Assembly: GCA_027604185.1 (NCBI GenBank)
Contig: JADGKB010000016.1
Location: forward strand, 62,001 to 126,000
Origin: Boothiomyces macroporosus
Lineage: Eukaryota > Chytridiomycota > Chytridiomycetes > Rhizophydiales > Terramycetaceae
Length of the DNA: 64,000 bases
Direction: 5' to 3'
Shown: positions 22,630-33,387 of the stretch, in pieces
How the letters are laid out: every line of letters starts with the position of its first letter
Position numbering within the stretch: the stretch's first letter is position 1
Notes under the pieces: generated by a model
Databases searched by the model: none
Told to the model about the DNA's origin: nothing
Seen by the model: only the letters and a program-made list of their open reading frames with translations
Translations under genes and position numbers: made by a program

Positions 22630-23496
22630 TTAATAAATATCCGCATTTGGTGATAGAGGCTCCCTGCTTTTGTTTAGTGAAATTCCTGACGCTGATGTTG
22701 AAGCATCAGATATTGTAAAGTTTTTCAACGCTCGAATTACGAACAACATGATACAAGCGTGAATACCAGCATTCAGCTCACATATTTGAATCCCAATGAT
22801 TGCAGCTGTTGTGTAGTTATTTGGCGCAAACGCGGTCAGGTACAAGTACAAGTAGTATGAGACGGCCAGCCAGTCAAACACCAAAACAGCAATATTAGTT
22901 AGCATTACTTTGGTAAATGAAGCCCGTACTTCTTTATCTAACTTTCTTTTTGCCTTCAAGTTTTCAGGATCCCTATTCTTTGTCCACAAAATCAAACTGG
23001 TCAAGTAGATTGCTTGAGCGTTATCGTATGTGATAATCAAAAGCACCATGAAGAGAGCCCCAACTCCATTTAATTTGCTGATCGCTGAAGGCACATTTCC
23101 GACCATGATCAGGGAGATGATATCGCAAATATCTGCGACAAACACCAATGAGAACATTACTACTCTAAAAATGTTGACCTTTTTGGGAGTGATATTTTCA
23201 TTCAATACGGAAAATATCTGCAGGAATTGGGTGTTCACCCAAAGAATCCCAATTGCGACCAAATCACCTAGAATAATCCCAATTCTACCCACCACGATGC
23301 TGTCCAACACACCAAAATTCAATGCTGTTAGGATAACCAATACAATGTTTGTTGACAGCATGAATATCATTGGGATTTTGAATTGGCTTTGCACTGGATT
23401 AGTCTTGATGGAATAGAGTCCAAAGCTGGAAACCACCAGTATGAAGGCCAATTGCATGATCAATATCGCAGATAAAATCCATACCTCTGTATCCAT
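22630..23496 (-). CDS. 7TM receptor-like protein, local family member E
   Basis: 288 residues, intronless. Landmarks: IFSVLNENITPKKV, YDNAQAIYLTSLILW, FDWLAVSYYLY (the Gly after FDW is replaced by Leu-Ala), ICELNAGIH and IRALKNFTISD. ICL3 is longer and very basic (KNRDPENLKAKRKLDKEVR), and the tail is Ser-rich. A symmetric TATA element lies 25 bp upstream of its ATG (23521-23534). Confidence 0.82.
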   Translation of the reverse strand: MDTEVWILSAILIMQLAFILVVSSFGLYSIKTNPVQSQFKIPMIFMLSTNIVLVILTALNFGVLDSIVVGRIGIILGDLVAIGILWVNTQFLQIFSVLNENITPKKVNIFRVVMFSLVFVADICDIISLIMVGNVPSAISKLNGVGALFMVLLIITYDNAQAIYLTSLILWTKNRDPENLKAKRKLDKEVRASFTKVMLTNIAVLVFDWLAVSYYLYLYLTAFAPNNYTTAAIIGIQICELNAGIHACIMLFVIRALKNFTISDASTSASGISLNKSREPLSPNADIY

Positions 23497-23520
23497 TCTA
23501 GGGTAAAGACGGGATGTGAT

Positions 23521-23534
23521 CGGTTATATAACCG
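23521..23534. promoter_or_regulatory. Palindromic TATA element between 7TM-E and TRS120
   Basis: CGGTTATATAACCG is a perfect 14-bp palindrome, 25 bp upstream of the 7TM-E ATG (minus) and ~175 bp upstream of the TRS120 ATG (plus). It reads as TATA in both directions, so it could serve either gene. Confidence 0.45.
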
Positions 23535-23707
23535 TGGTGGGTTCACGTGGAACCAGGTTGGTTACTGATAGACTTGGTCATTGTTCTTTTGTAAGCAACA
23601 TTGTGTTTGCATGCGAGTGAATATTGAGAATATTGATTAGGCAATACCAATATAGACTGGCTTGTTGGATCGCGCTTTTGAAAACTAAAAATCTCACAAT
23701 CGACCAA

Positions 23708-26700
23708 ATGAAGCCCACTCCACTACTACAGGGATGCCGGGTTAAAGTAATTGTCGTTCCAATCTACCCGCAAACTGTGGAATCGTTCAATCGATATTTC
23801 AATATCATATCAGGAATTTCGTGTGTTGCACTTGGCGAACTAACCGTTCCTGATGCTAGGCAATCAGTTTCTGGAAAGTTTAACGACCAACTATTTCATG
23901 ATGGTTCCCTATTTTACGAATTTGTACAGTCTTACAACAGGGACCTTGGTCCACTTGAGGATATAGAGCTGGGCAGACAAATATTCGGGGTTATTGGAGT
24001 AATGAACTGCGGACAGATTCCCAATCTAGCGGAAGGATACAGGCAATTCCAGCAAATCACCCAGCGGGTATTTCATATTAATTCTAGTATCCAAATTCAA
24101 TGGTTCATCGATGTTTTGCTTTCGAGCCAAAGGAGGATCAACTGGATGACACCAAGGGAATAATTATGATTCCAAATGTCGGAGATATATCGTTTTATTT
24201 ACAAACTATGATCAACGATCTTACTACAGATTTACTCACAGGATTCAGCTCACTAGCGAATCAACTCGAGAAAAGGTCCGTTATTCAGATGCCGCTGCTA
24301 ATTTCACAAACTTTCCAGCAGGAAGTAGAATCGCCTGCTGCTATGAGCCCTGTAGCCTCTCCAGTAGTGGTAAAAATGATGGATTCAAGCGGAAATTTGT
24401 TGAATGCGGAATCACAGCTAAGTCAGTATAGTCAGCCATCAAGCATTTCATTTGTTTCATCAATACTGAATCCTGATAAAACTAAAAAAAGGACTCCTGC
24501 GCGATCCCAAAAGTTGCTCGCAGATTTATACCTAATGGTTGGTCGATTAGACTTGGCAACTGCCAGGTAATTTGCATTTAATTTAGTTACCTAGCATCTA
24601 TTGAAGGCGCAAAGGTTAATGGAGATTATCAATGGCAGGCTTCTGCTATGGAAGGATTAATGGCGACACAAATATTAGGGTTTTTAGCTGAACACAAAGT
24701 ATTTTTCATTAATGTAGGGTGCGTTGAATTCCTTGATTACCTCAGAAGAATTAGTTGAATTAGCCTATAGGAACGAAAACGTTAATGGGTTTGTTGTAGA
24801 CCTCCCTGAAAAATTTAGAGATATCATTCAACTGTATGACAAAGCATTGCCTTATGGAACCATAGGTTATTATCCACTATTACAAATATTTGCCTCTCTT
24901 AAAATAGCTGAATTTTTGGCTGTTGCACACAAGTTGGAGTATGTAGGACAATTCTTGAATGGCGCAGGCATTGGATGGTTTTCAGAATCAAAGAGTTTAG
25001 GGGCGGAAATTGCAGCGAGGATCACCACTGCTCCAGGTTTGCCACAATTAACATCTCAAACCAGTTCGTTGATTCTTCAGCCAGGACAGTCCCAAACGGA
25101 AAAGGCAATCTTACAGAACGGTTTGGGAGCCACTAAAACCGACGTTTTAAGCTGGATTAATAGAGCTTGGGCTTGTGGTGCGGAATATCTGTCTTTAAAA
25201 GATCAAATTCTTAGTTTGACAGAAATGTCTGCAATCTGCTCAATTATAAAAGCCAACAGAAAGCACGCGTTTTACTTGAGAATGCTTGCATTGATATCTC
25301 ATGAATTCAAGATAAAAAGTGGCACTAGCAATACATCTAGAAAGCAGAAAAAGAGTGGTCCTGTAGCCTGTTTAGAAATTGTTGCAAGAATTCTAGGTAA
25401 TTATCAAGACTCTGATAATGATGATGAGATTTGGCTGGAAGAATTTGGACCAGAGCCTGATATTACCTCTTCCAGACATTCGACTACCCATTTAATTCAA
25501 AATCCATTCAACAAGCCCTCATTTGGACTTCGATTTGGATGGATACAATTGCGAATTGGTAACTACAAAGAGGCGATTGCGATTGCAGAGTCAGAACAGG
25601 ATCATGTGAATACAATTTTGCTGACTGCACAGCTATTAAGAAAACTTTTCAAATCTTTGACAGCCAAAGACAAACAGCATTATTCCGATTTACTACAAAA
25701 GGTGGTGATGTTCCACAAAAAGCAATCTTCGTCCAGCAAGTTTAATAACAGTTCTCTTTTTTCAATGATAAAGGGAGGTCATGGTATTGTTTTGGGGATT
25801 CCACTGGTAAGGAAGCTGGAAATCGTCCACCCATCACCGCAGTACACCTTAACTAAGCATCAACCCAAAATGTCAGAGGGAAAGAAGGAAACTTTTCTTT
25901 ATAGCCCATTCGCCAAGAAGGAAAAAGGAAAAAAGGAACTGTTTGTACAGCTTTTTTAACCACTAGTTTTCTACTAATGAAGTCATAAACATTGACGTTA
26001 CATTGGCCAATCCTTACCTATTTGATATTGATGTTCAGATGATGGGACTGCAGTAAGTTGCATTAATCTAGTTCAACCGACGTCAACTTTAAACCAATGA
26101 CAATCTCTACCTTGATACCTGCTGAAACAAAGGCTCATGTTGTTCGGTTATGCTGCATTCCTTCTGAAGCTGGAAAGCTAGATATCACTGGGATTGATGT
26201 TAAGATGCTTGGCGGTTGCATTGAAGAAACACTACACCCACTACAACAGTTCTTGGCTGACACTAAAAAGTACACGAAAGACGGTAAATTGAAAAAACAA
26301 AGAGAACAAGAACGGTTCGGCAAGAAAGAGTTGTCCTTTGTGTCAAAGAGCCAAAAAAAGGAAGCACAAGAAAAGTAGACTCATTCTGACTTAGAATTGC
26401 TCCTTGGACCCTATCCATCGATGTTATCCAGCCCCAGCCTGCACTCGAACTATTAGAAACGAGTTTAGGTTCTCACCAAGCAATCACACTTTACGAAGGA
26501 GAAAGGTAGTCGGTATTTAAATAGATCTTCTTTATCATTCACCATTCGGAATATTGGGACAACCACAATTGATTATATTTACATGAACTTTCAAGATCAT
26601 ACGCTACCTTCGGGATTGGATGAAAATTCAGACACAGTGTATGAAACAGAGGTATATCAAAAAAACATTAGGGCATTTTATCCATTGAATGAACCCCAAG

Positions 26701-28025
26701 TACCTTTCGTTACTGATCCATTCCCTATTGGAAGTATGATTTCCCATATGACAAAAGTTGGTCACTCTGAACCAGTTAGGTTAAAAATTTTGATTGCTCC
26801 TGGTGAACAACACACTATTCACTTGGGCGTATTTGGAAAGAAAGATTGGTAAGTTTTCATTGATCATAGCACTGGAGGAACAATAAGATTGAGCTATGGC
26901 TCAATAGGCGAGGATCAAAAAGAAGTATTCTTTACTAGAGAACTAGTAATACCATTCCTTTTAACCGTCGTGGACGCCCTACAATTCCGCAATGCAGATA
27001 TCCTATACTATACCAATTCCTCCAACAATGAACCAGTTGATGCATTACTAACTCCAAATGACAGGTCAATCAGTGTAGAAGAAATGATGATGAACCCCAG
27101 ACTTTCCACCAGTGTCGAAGCTGATGGCGATACCAACTCGTTCCTGTTGACGTTTGACATCCGAAATGAGTGGGATGAGCCCTTTAAAGTTACATTTGAC
27201 ATTTTTGAGAGTGAAGAGGATACCACACCAAAAAGCTCTTCCACCACAATCTTGCATGCTAACGTAACTAAAAGAATCATATTACCTGTGTCTCGATTAT
27301 TGTTACCTAGGGAGCATATCCAAAAACCAATACCAACCCCACCAGGAAAGCAGTTCGTGGTAGGACAAGCGACCAGAGTCCCTGAAGGTTTACGTAGAGC
27401 CCTATTTTGGTACAGAGAAGCAATAATTGGCGGGTTGTCTTGCAGAGGAAGAGTAGTAATTCGCTGGGCATGTGTAATGTTTTATTTTTAATTTTAGTCA
27501 AAGAGGAGAAGTGGTATACTGACTTTCCGCAATTTTGAGCTAACACCAAGAATGCTACACATTGTAAAATCAAGTACGGTGAATATAGATGTGAAGCTTT
27601 CTTCGGCCGACCAATTAGAGCAGACTGGGCCATTAGAATACCGTTGCAGCAAACACTCTATGGTAAACTCTACTTGGACAATATCTAATTATCAAGAAAC
27701 GCCTTGTCGATTGATTTTCAGATTACTTCCAATTCAAGAGACTCACACTGGTGAACCAGTGATGGAGTCAGGCCAGATAATCACGGTTGGGTCTCTCAAT
27801 AGAGTCTTACCTACGATTAGCCCCCAAGGTTCCTTTTCGTTTGGTATTCCGTTAATCTTCCCGTCAGTATGCAACCTAAAAATCTTGGCTCAAGTAGAGT
27901 ATATACATGAAAAGAAGGAAGTGGTAAAGAAAAGCAAGTATGAAGAAGCAGAATTAATCTTGGATGAAATAGAGACTCTAAACTGGCTCAAACCAAGACT
28001 GTCCATGTCAGTCGTTGAATTCTAA
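23708..28025 (+). CDS. TRS120: TRAPP II subunit TRS120 / TRAPPC9
   Basis: 1,377-residue TRS120/TRAPPC9 homologue, a subunit of the TRAPPII complex that activates Rab GTPases at the trans-Golgi. Seen: N-terminal CRVKVIVVPIYPQTVESFNR, a middle helical region with DLYLMVGRLDLATASYLASI and VNGDYQWQASAMEGLMATQI, and C-terminal beta-sandwich repeats such as SFTIRNIGTTTIDY. Nine introns of 19-24 nt restore the frame; one rebuilds RYPNSMVHRCFAFEPK. A 20-nt example (GTAATTTGCATTTAATTTAG) lies near 24568. The start at 23708 is preferred since homology begins within ten residues; an in-frame ATG at 23624 would add 28 residues. Convergent with 7TM-F, stops 9 bp apart. Confidence 0.9.
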
Positions 28026-28034
28026 TATACTGTT

Positions 28035-28907
28035 TTATTCCCGTTCAATGATATTTGTTTTAGCGCTTTGAGTAAGTGACTTTGTGTGCTTTTGTTTTTC
28101 GTCTTTCAGTCGCTTGAGCCCAGCTGAAGTTTTCTGGATTTCCAGCTCTTCCTCTTGATTTACAAAAGTGAATTTTTTTAGTTCGTTTATGACATAAATA
28201 AGCAAATTCGCATGCGTTCCAGCTGTCACGTCACATATCATTATAAGCTTAATGTAGGTACTTTCAAACGGCGTTACATTAGTCACTGTATATCCATATA
28301 GAATTAGACCAATCCAGTCAAACAAAGAAACAAAAATGATTATCAAGCACATTTTCCGCAAGTAATCCATCCCGCGTTTTGAAATCCCTTGCTGTTTGTT
28401 TTTAGAGTACACCAAGTAAGTCAGATACACTGCTTGGGAGTTGTCATACACAACCCCGAAACCGGCCCAAATAAGAGGGCCATAGATTATACCGTAATAG
28501 AACCAGACAGGAATATATGTCATAAACACGCATATCAAATTGGCACTGCAGGTAATGAAATAAACCGAAATGATTACTATCCTCCATATATACAGTTTTT
28601 TAGGAGTAAGATTTTTGTCCAATACGGAATAAACTTGCAATACCTGAACATTCAGTAATAATATTGCAAGGATAGTGAGGTGAGCGAGGATGGATGAGAT
28701 TGACAGGTATATTTGGCCGTAGGCGAATATGATGTACAGGTCCAGAAAGGCCTGAACCTGGTTTAGAATGAGCGGAAATAAACTAAGTTTGCTGAATATC
28801 TTTGATGTCGCTCTACCCACCACTAATCTACCGAGATAGAAGGCACTGAAAACCAATAGAAACCCAATGTAGAGACAAGTGAAAATCGTGAGCGAATCGA
28901 CAATCAT
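28035..28907 (-). CDS. 7TM receptor-like protein, local family member F
   Basis: 290 residues, intronless. Landmarks: VYSVLDKNLTPKKL, YDNSQAVYLTYLVY, FDWIGLILYGY, ICDVTAGTH and INELKKFTFVN. The cytosolic tail is long and Lys/Ser/Thr-rich (about 40 residues), a possible phosphorylation region. The stop overlaps GAATAAAAC. It is divergent from Nse3, start codons 79 bp apart. Confidence 0.82.
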   Translation of the reverse strand: MIVDSLTIFTCLYIGFLLVFSAFYLGRLVVGRATSKIFSKLSLFPLILNQVQAFLDLYIIFAYGQIYLSISSILAHLTILAILLLNVQVLQVYSVLDKNLTPKKLYIWRIVIISVYFITCSANLICVFMTYIPVWFYYGIIYGPLIWAGFGVVYDNSQAVYLTYLVYSKNKQQGISKRGMDYLRKMCLIIIFVSLFDWIGLILYGYTVTNVTPFESTYIKLIMICDVTAGTHANLLIYVINELKKFTFVNQEEELEIQKTSAGLKRLKDEKQKHTKSLTQSAKTNIIERE

Positions 28908-28986
28908 CTTTGTTGAAAATAATGACGATTTTTCCTTTACAAGAAATGACTGGATGCCAAGCAGTTCGGACTTTTTCCCAATCTAA

Positions 28987-29781
28987 ATGCCAAGAGAGGA
29001 CGAAGACGAACGGTCTGACAATGAAGGAATCGAGAACCAGAAACGATATGAATCGTCGCTTAAATATTTTCAGACACTTGAAACATCAGAGCAGGACCGT
29101 TTGGTAAAAAACCTGGTGCGGTTGGCGATTTACACAGAGAACAAGCGAATTCCACTGACGAGGGACGAAATAACAAAAAAAGTGTTGCAGGATAAGAGCA
29201 AAGCATTCTTGGTAGTATTCCAAAGGGCCCAAGCTCGCTTAAAAGACATTTTTGGTGTTGAAATGGTTCAAATTGCTTCAAGGGAAAAAAAGAAACAATC
29301 ACAAACCAAAATATCAAAGTCTTATATTCTGCGGTCAGTGTTGCGAAGCAAAGAAAGAGTGGAATTCATCGATTGGAATGAAGAGGAAACGGAAAGGATG
29401 AACCTGTTGTTTATTATTCTCTGCTTAATCTTTGGACATGGAAGATCAATGCCCCACAGTAAAGTTTTGCTAATCTTGATACCTTGCATACATTTATGAT
29501 GAAGTTTGGAGTGGATATCGACGGGCATTCAGATATATTTGGTAGTATGCCTGAGATTATTGCATACTATGTGAAGCACATGTATTTAGACAAGTTTAAA
29601 GAGCAAGGCGATGACGAATTTACATATACTTGGGGTCCAAGGGCAAAAGCGCTGTTTCCGGAAAAGAATCTAATGAAATTAATGGCACAGGTAAAACCTG
29701 CTAATATAGATGTATCCGGATATGGACGAAAACAAGACAAAGGTTCTGATGCGTGGAATCAAAATGGCAGCTGAAGAATAA
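28987..29781 (+). CDS. NSE3: SMC5/6 complex subunit Nse3 (MAGE family)
   Basis: About 251 residues with a MAGE homology domain; Nse3 with Nse1 and Nse4 forms the kite/ubiquitin-ligase module of the SMC5/6 genome-stability complex. Seen: acidic N-terminus (MPREDEDERSDNEG), LVKNLVRLAIYTENKRIPLT, a VFQRAQARLKDIFGVEM helix, LLFIILCLIFGHG, and the C-terminal winged helix with YVKHMYLDKFK and YTWGPRAKALFP. The last intron is normal (19 nt, in GCACAG|GTAAAACC...ATAG) and leads to a tail MYPDMDENK. The first junction is odd: frame needs removal of a 20-nt (or 23-nt) piece at about 29459-29478 that starts GT but has no AG at its end. A sequencing indel or unusual splice site are alternatives. Confidence 0.82.
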
Positions 29782-29791
29782 ACCGTTTATT
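29777..29791. terminator. Shared palindromic stop/poly(A) element of convergent Nse3 and 7TM-G
   Basis: AATAAACCGTTTATT is a palindrome apart from its centre. On + it holds the TAA stop of Nse3 (29779-29781); on - it holds the TAA stop of 7TM-G (29789-29787). The two coding regions are 5 bp apart, and both AATAAA signals overlap the stop codons. Confidence 0.65.
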
Positions 29792-30605
29792 TTTTACGAT
29801 GAAATAGTGTTGGCAAAGAGAACTTTTCAATCTTTTCTTCAAAGGCAAAGTCTTTTAATTTGGCCAAGACCAAAATGATAAAAGTAGAATGCAACCCGGC
29901 ATTGATTTCTAGTATCCCAAAGAAGAATGTGGTCAATTTATAGTTTTGGGTAATTATTGGCATGAACAGTGACGCTGCAAACGCACTTATCCCCACCCAA
30001 TCAAATATTATAATAGCAATATTGGTCATTACCATTGATTTCAGTGAATTTATCAATTTATCAGTAATCTTTCCGTGGTGTTTGGTTTTCTTGAAAGAAA
30101 ATACCAGCCATGTCAGCCAAATAGCTTGGATATTATCGTACGATATGGTAAAGATTGTAAATACCAACATACTAACGCTGTTATACTGCTGCATCCATTG
30201 AGGAAATGTTGGGCCATAGAATAATTTTAGAAATGGTGCTACTGCTAGAATCAAGAAGACTAGTACAATAGCCAGTTGTAAATTCTTTAAATATTTTCTA
30301 GAGATTTTCTCATTGAGGATTGAAAATACGGATAAGATCCTGACATTCAACATGGCAACCGCAAACATTAGTACAAATGTTATAAAGGCATTGACCCGCC
30401 CAATATAGTAATTGTACTGAATCGCCTGTGAAATTAAAAGGCTACTTTGAATTGAGTTGATTCCTAATATAGTGTACATTTGTCTATGAAATATTGCTGG
30501 TAGTAAGTTAGTGTAGTAGATAAAGATTGCGAATATTATGCAACTAATTAACAAAATGGAAGGGTAAATTATGCCCAGATATAACGTTAGCGTGTCCAGA
30601 TCCAT
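29787..30605 (-). CDS. 7TM receptor-like protein, local family member G
   Basis: 272 residues, intronless, shortest tail of the family. Landmarks: VFSILNEKISRKYL, YDNIQAIWLTWLVF, FDWVGISAF, EINAGLH (TM7 His kept, preceding Cys replaced) and LAKLKDFAFEE. Convergent with Nse3 through a shared palindromic stop element. Upstream lies a phosphoesterase relic. Confidence 0.8.
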   Translation of the reverse strand: MDLDTLTLYLGIIYPSILLISCIIFAIFIYYTNLLPAIFHRQMYTILGINSIQSSLLISQAIQYNYYIGRVNAFITFVLMFAVAMLNVRILSVFSILNEKISRKYLKNLQLAIVLVFLILAVAPFLKLFYGPTFPQWMQQYNSVSMLVFTIFTISYDNIQAIWLTWLVFSFKKTKHHGKITDKLINSLKSMVMTNIAIIIFDWVGISAFAASLFMPIITQNYKLTTFFFGILEINAGLHSTFIILVLAKLKDFAFEEKIEKFSLPTLFHRKK

Positions 30606-30739
30606 TTTCTATGTGATTTGTAAAAAAGGATGGTGACATCACTGAAGGATAATATTCTATCTTTAAAAAGATGGCCAATAAGGAAGAAGCTGAAGCGGTT
30701 TGTGTAGAAGCAATCTGCGTAGGATAGGATTCTGTAAAG

Positions 30740-30833
30740 CATGAGTGGGTCAAGTTTACGTTCGTACAAATGCAAACCGTCCCCAGTTTATAGTCTTTAT
30801 ACTATAGCACTTGCCAGGGTAAGATTCGTGGAA
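30740..30833 (-). pseudogene. Relic of a secreted phosphoesterase gene
   Basis: Reading the minus strand gives FHESYPGK-CYS, then after a frame change LHLYERKLDPLM. These match YQELYPG..NCYT and LHLYERKHNPFM of the intact phosphoesterase at 37583-38686, in the same order. Downstream, in another frame, a Ser/Thr/Ala-rich stretch (ASTQTASASSLLAIFL) recalls a GPI tail. Frameshifts and loss of both ends show it is dead. Confidence 0.55.
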
Positions 30834-30886
30834 TAAAGCCCAAATTTTTCAGTAGTGAACCTGAACAATAACCATTTATTGCAAAT

Positions 30887-31534
30887 TTACAGATGAGGGT
30901 AATAACCTTTTCCGTACGGAATGCCAGTTAATGGCACAGTTCTCCCTGCAACAACCTTTTTAGAAATGACAGCCTGATCTTGGGCTCTGGATTGTTCATC
31001 CCTGATTTCATCCATAAAGGTCTGGATACCACTTCTCTTATACTGTTCTTTGTAGTTTAGAAAAATGCTCTTTTCAAAATGAGGCCGCTTTGGCTTGATA
31101 TAATCGGTAGTGATATTGGTATGGTGGTCAAGGATAGTAGGTAAACCAGCAGAATTCTCCTTCTTTGGTTCTTTTGGAACAAGAATATACTTGTAGTCTC
31201 TTTCAGTGCTGGTGGATATTGGCAATCCGTCAACTTTTGGATTGACTTTGAGTTTGATTGGCGAAAGCAATCTATGTTAACCATAGTTACTTTTTTCTCC
31301 GGTATATCATATCCGTGTCTTCATATCCAAGATACCATAGATGATCGGTATAATCACGAATAGGAGGTTGCCGATCTTTGAGGATAAAGGTGTTGTCAAG
31401 AAAGGATGTGGAATGGGTAGTTTCAAATTTGTGCGACTATGTCAAATACAGCTTACATGGTCATAATCCCACAACCGAGTCAATTCTTGAGTTTTCCTTG
31501 CCTTACTTTTACCTACTGCTTCGCCAGGATGCAT
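30887..31534 (-). CDS. Unrecognised 202-residue basic protein
   Basis: Three exons; introns of 20 nt (GTAAGCTGTATTTGACATAG) and 19 nt join WDYDH to SHKFETTHST and YRRKK to LLSPIKLK. ATG at 31534 (MHPGEAVGKSKARKTQ). No cysteine, rich in Lys, Pro, Tyr and Asp, with segments DRQPPIRDYTDHLWYLGYED, KRPHFEKSIFLNYKEQYKRS and a C-terminal GIPYGKGYYPHL. No signal peptide, membrane segment or catalytic motif. I do not recognise the family. The composition recalls small axonemal microtubule-inner proteins, and the genome is flagellated, but this is a guess. Confidence 0.6.
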
Positions 31535-31800
31535 AAAGGGCAACTAAAAAATGACGTTGTATTTTTATCATTAATAATTGTCCGTCGGATATGATTGGAT
31601 GTATCGATATAGTCTTTCGATCATTGGAAATAGCACGAGCAAGTTCCGCATCAAATCTATAGCATCCCACAAATGATTTTCAGTGTCAACGCGTTACTAT
31701 CCGCATAAACTCACACAGCGGAAAATTTGACAGTCCAAAACACGATCCTTTGAACGGTAGATTCATTTGGAACTTTTTAAAAAGATACAAGTTTTAATTA

Positions 31801-32369
31801 TTACATTAAATAGCAACCCTTCTTGTCTTTTTTGTTTCGTTTCTTGTATCCCTCCAAGAATTTCAATTGCTTGGCATTAATCGCCCCTCTTCGCCTCTCT
31901 CTAATATATATAACTGCGTCCAATGGAGCCATCCCATTTTCAATCAATGCCAAAGCTACCAATGCTGGAGCTCTAAAATTAAATTGTAAACACCTGCCTA
32001 ACCCTGCAACACAATGCACCCCAATACAGGTGTCGTTGTTGTTTTTGAACTTTTCCTCAACTAAATCCAACCAATTGTTGCATACATTTGCCGGTGGTGC
32101 ATCGCCGTCTGGAAAGGACCAATCCTAGATCAATGAAAATGTACGTGGACAGCAATACCGGCCTTCTCCAGGATCTGTTTGTCATAAGTAGGCTCGCACA
32201 CTCTTACAACGTCTGTCACATTGTGATTGAGCATTTCTTTGGTATACAAATCCAAATTGGTTGCTGTGGGAGTATCGAATATTAGAAATTTCTGATTTTT
32301 ATATTGGACTAGCGATGGTTGATTTGGTAACTTTGGTGAACTAATTATTCCTGATTTTGTAGATTTCAT
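31801..32369 (-). CDS. PRL-type (PTP4A) prenylated protein tyrosine phosphatase
   Basis: 175-residue phosphatase of the regenerating-liver family; in animals PRLs bind CNNM Mg2+ transporters. Seen: the general-acid loop DWSFPDGDAPP, P-loop VHCVAGLGRAPALVALALIE with the CX5R signature, then a basic tail KKRNKKDKKG and CAAX box CYLM for prenylation. Three exons. A 20-nt intron restores AVHDWSFPD. A 21-nt intron, in frame and without a stop, interrupts the P-loop codon for Arg; if retained it would insert CLQFNF-type residues and destroy the active site, so splicing is required. PRLs are missing from many fungi, which fits an early-branching or non-dikaryan lineage (inference). Confidence 0.92.
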
Positions 32370-32442
32370 AGTATATTAATTCATAGAGTACTTTTCCACG
32401 GGTCCATTGTTAAATCAGCTGAGCAAGACAGCCTCAGCTTTG

Positions 32443-33316
32443 ATGCGACTGCTTATCAGTACAGCAAGATTTACTCGGACAAGCTGTAAGCGGCTCATAG
32501 GGCATCTGCATTTCTCTACCTCTGCATATCAGAAAAAACTTTCCATGTCGTATATTGGTCAGGAAATAGCACAAAAAATCGATCAGGAATTGATGAACCG
32601 CCAAACCACTGGGTATTCAATAGACCAAGTGATTCTGTTTCTAATTTAGTTGATGGAGCTGGCTGGGTTCAGTGTTGCGCAAGTCATTGCAAAACAATAC
32701 CCGAAAGCAAGGAGAGTACTGGTATTGGTGGGGTACAATATATCTAATCTAGTCCTGGAAATAATGGCGGAGATGCGCTTGTGGTACGCTTTACTGATAG
32801 CAGGCAGCAAGGCACCTGAAGTTTTTCGGGTATGAACCAGTGGTATACTACCCAAAGCAGCCATCCAAAGAGTTGTATCAATCGCTTGTATTGATTCTAA
32901 AGAGAATGCAAGTCAAGTTTATTGAAGAGTTGAATTTCAATGTTGATTTGATCTTGGATGGATTCTTTGGATTCAGCTTCAAGGGAGAAATTAGAGAGCC
33001 ATTCAAAACAGCGATTAAAGTACACTGCTATTTGACATAGAACGTGGTAGAAAGTAAAATCAAGGTGGTCTCGATCGATATTCCCTCAGGTTGGGATGTA
33101 GAGAAAGGTAATCTTTGTGTTTACAAAGGCGACATTCAAAATTGCGGTTTGAATCCAGACTGCCTCATTTCGCTCACTGTTCCAAAGAAATGTGCCGAAT
33201 CATATAGCGGTATTCATTACGTTGGAGGAAGATTCGTGCCAATTGAAGTTGCCAAACAATTTAACCTTTCAATTCCCGATTATCCAGGTACAGACCAATG
33301 TGTATTGCTCAAGTAA
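32443..33316 (+). CDS. NAD(P)H-hydrate epimerase
   Basis: 263-residue YjeF_N/NNRE enzyme: interconverts R- and S-NAD(P)HX so that the dehydratase can repair damaged cofactor. Seen: Arg/Ser-rich N-terminus (MRLLISTARFTRTSCKRL) typical of a mitochondrial presequence, [37 protein letters not shown], the nucleotide-binding loop DGFFGFSFKG and VVSIDIPSGWDVEKG. Four introns of 20-21 nt rebuild these motifs. The open frame extends upstream without ATG to 32407, so the ATG at 32443 is taken as start. Divergent from PRL with about 70 bp between starts. Confidence 0.92.
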
Positions 33317-33387
33317 TCCTGGCTTGGTTTCGTCTGCTGAATAAATCATTGTATCTATGTTGACTTTTCACCATTACATCACACTCA

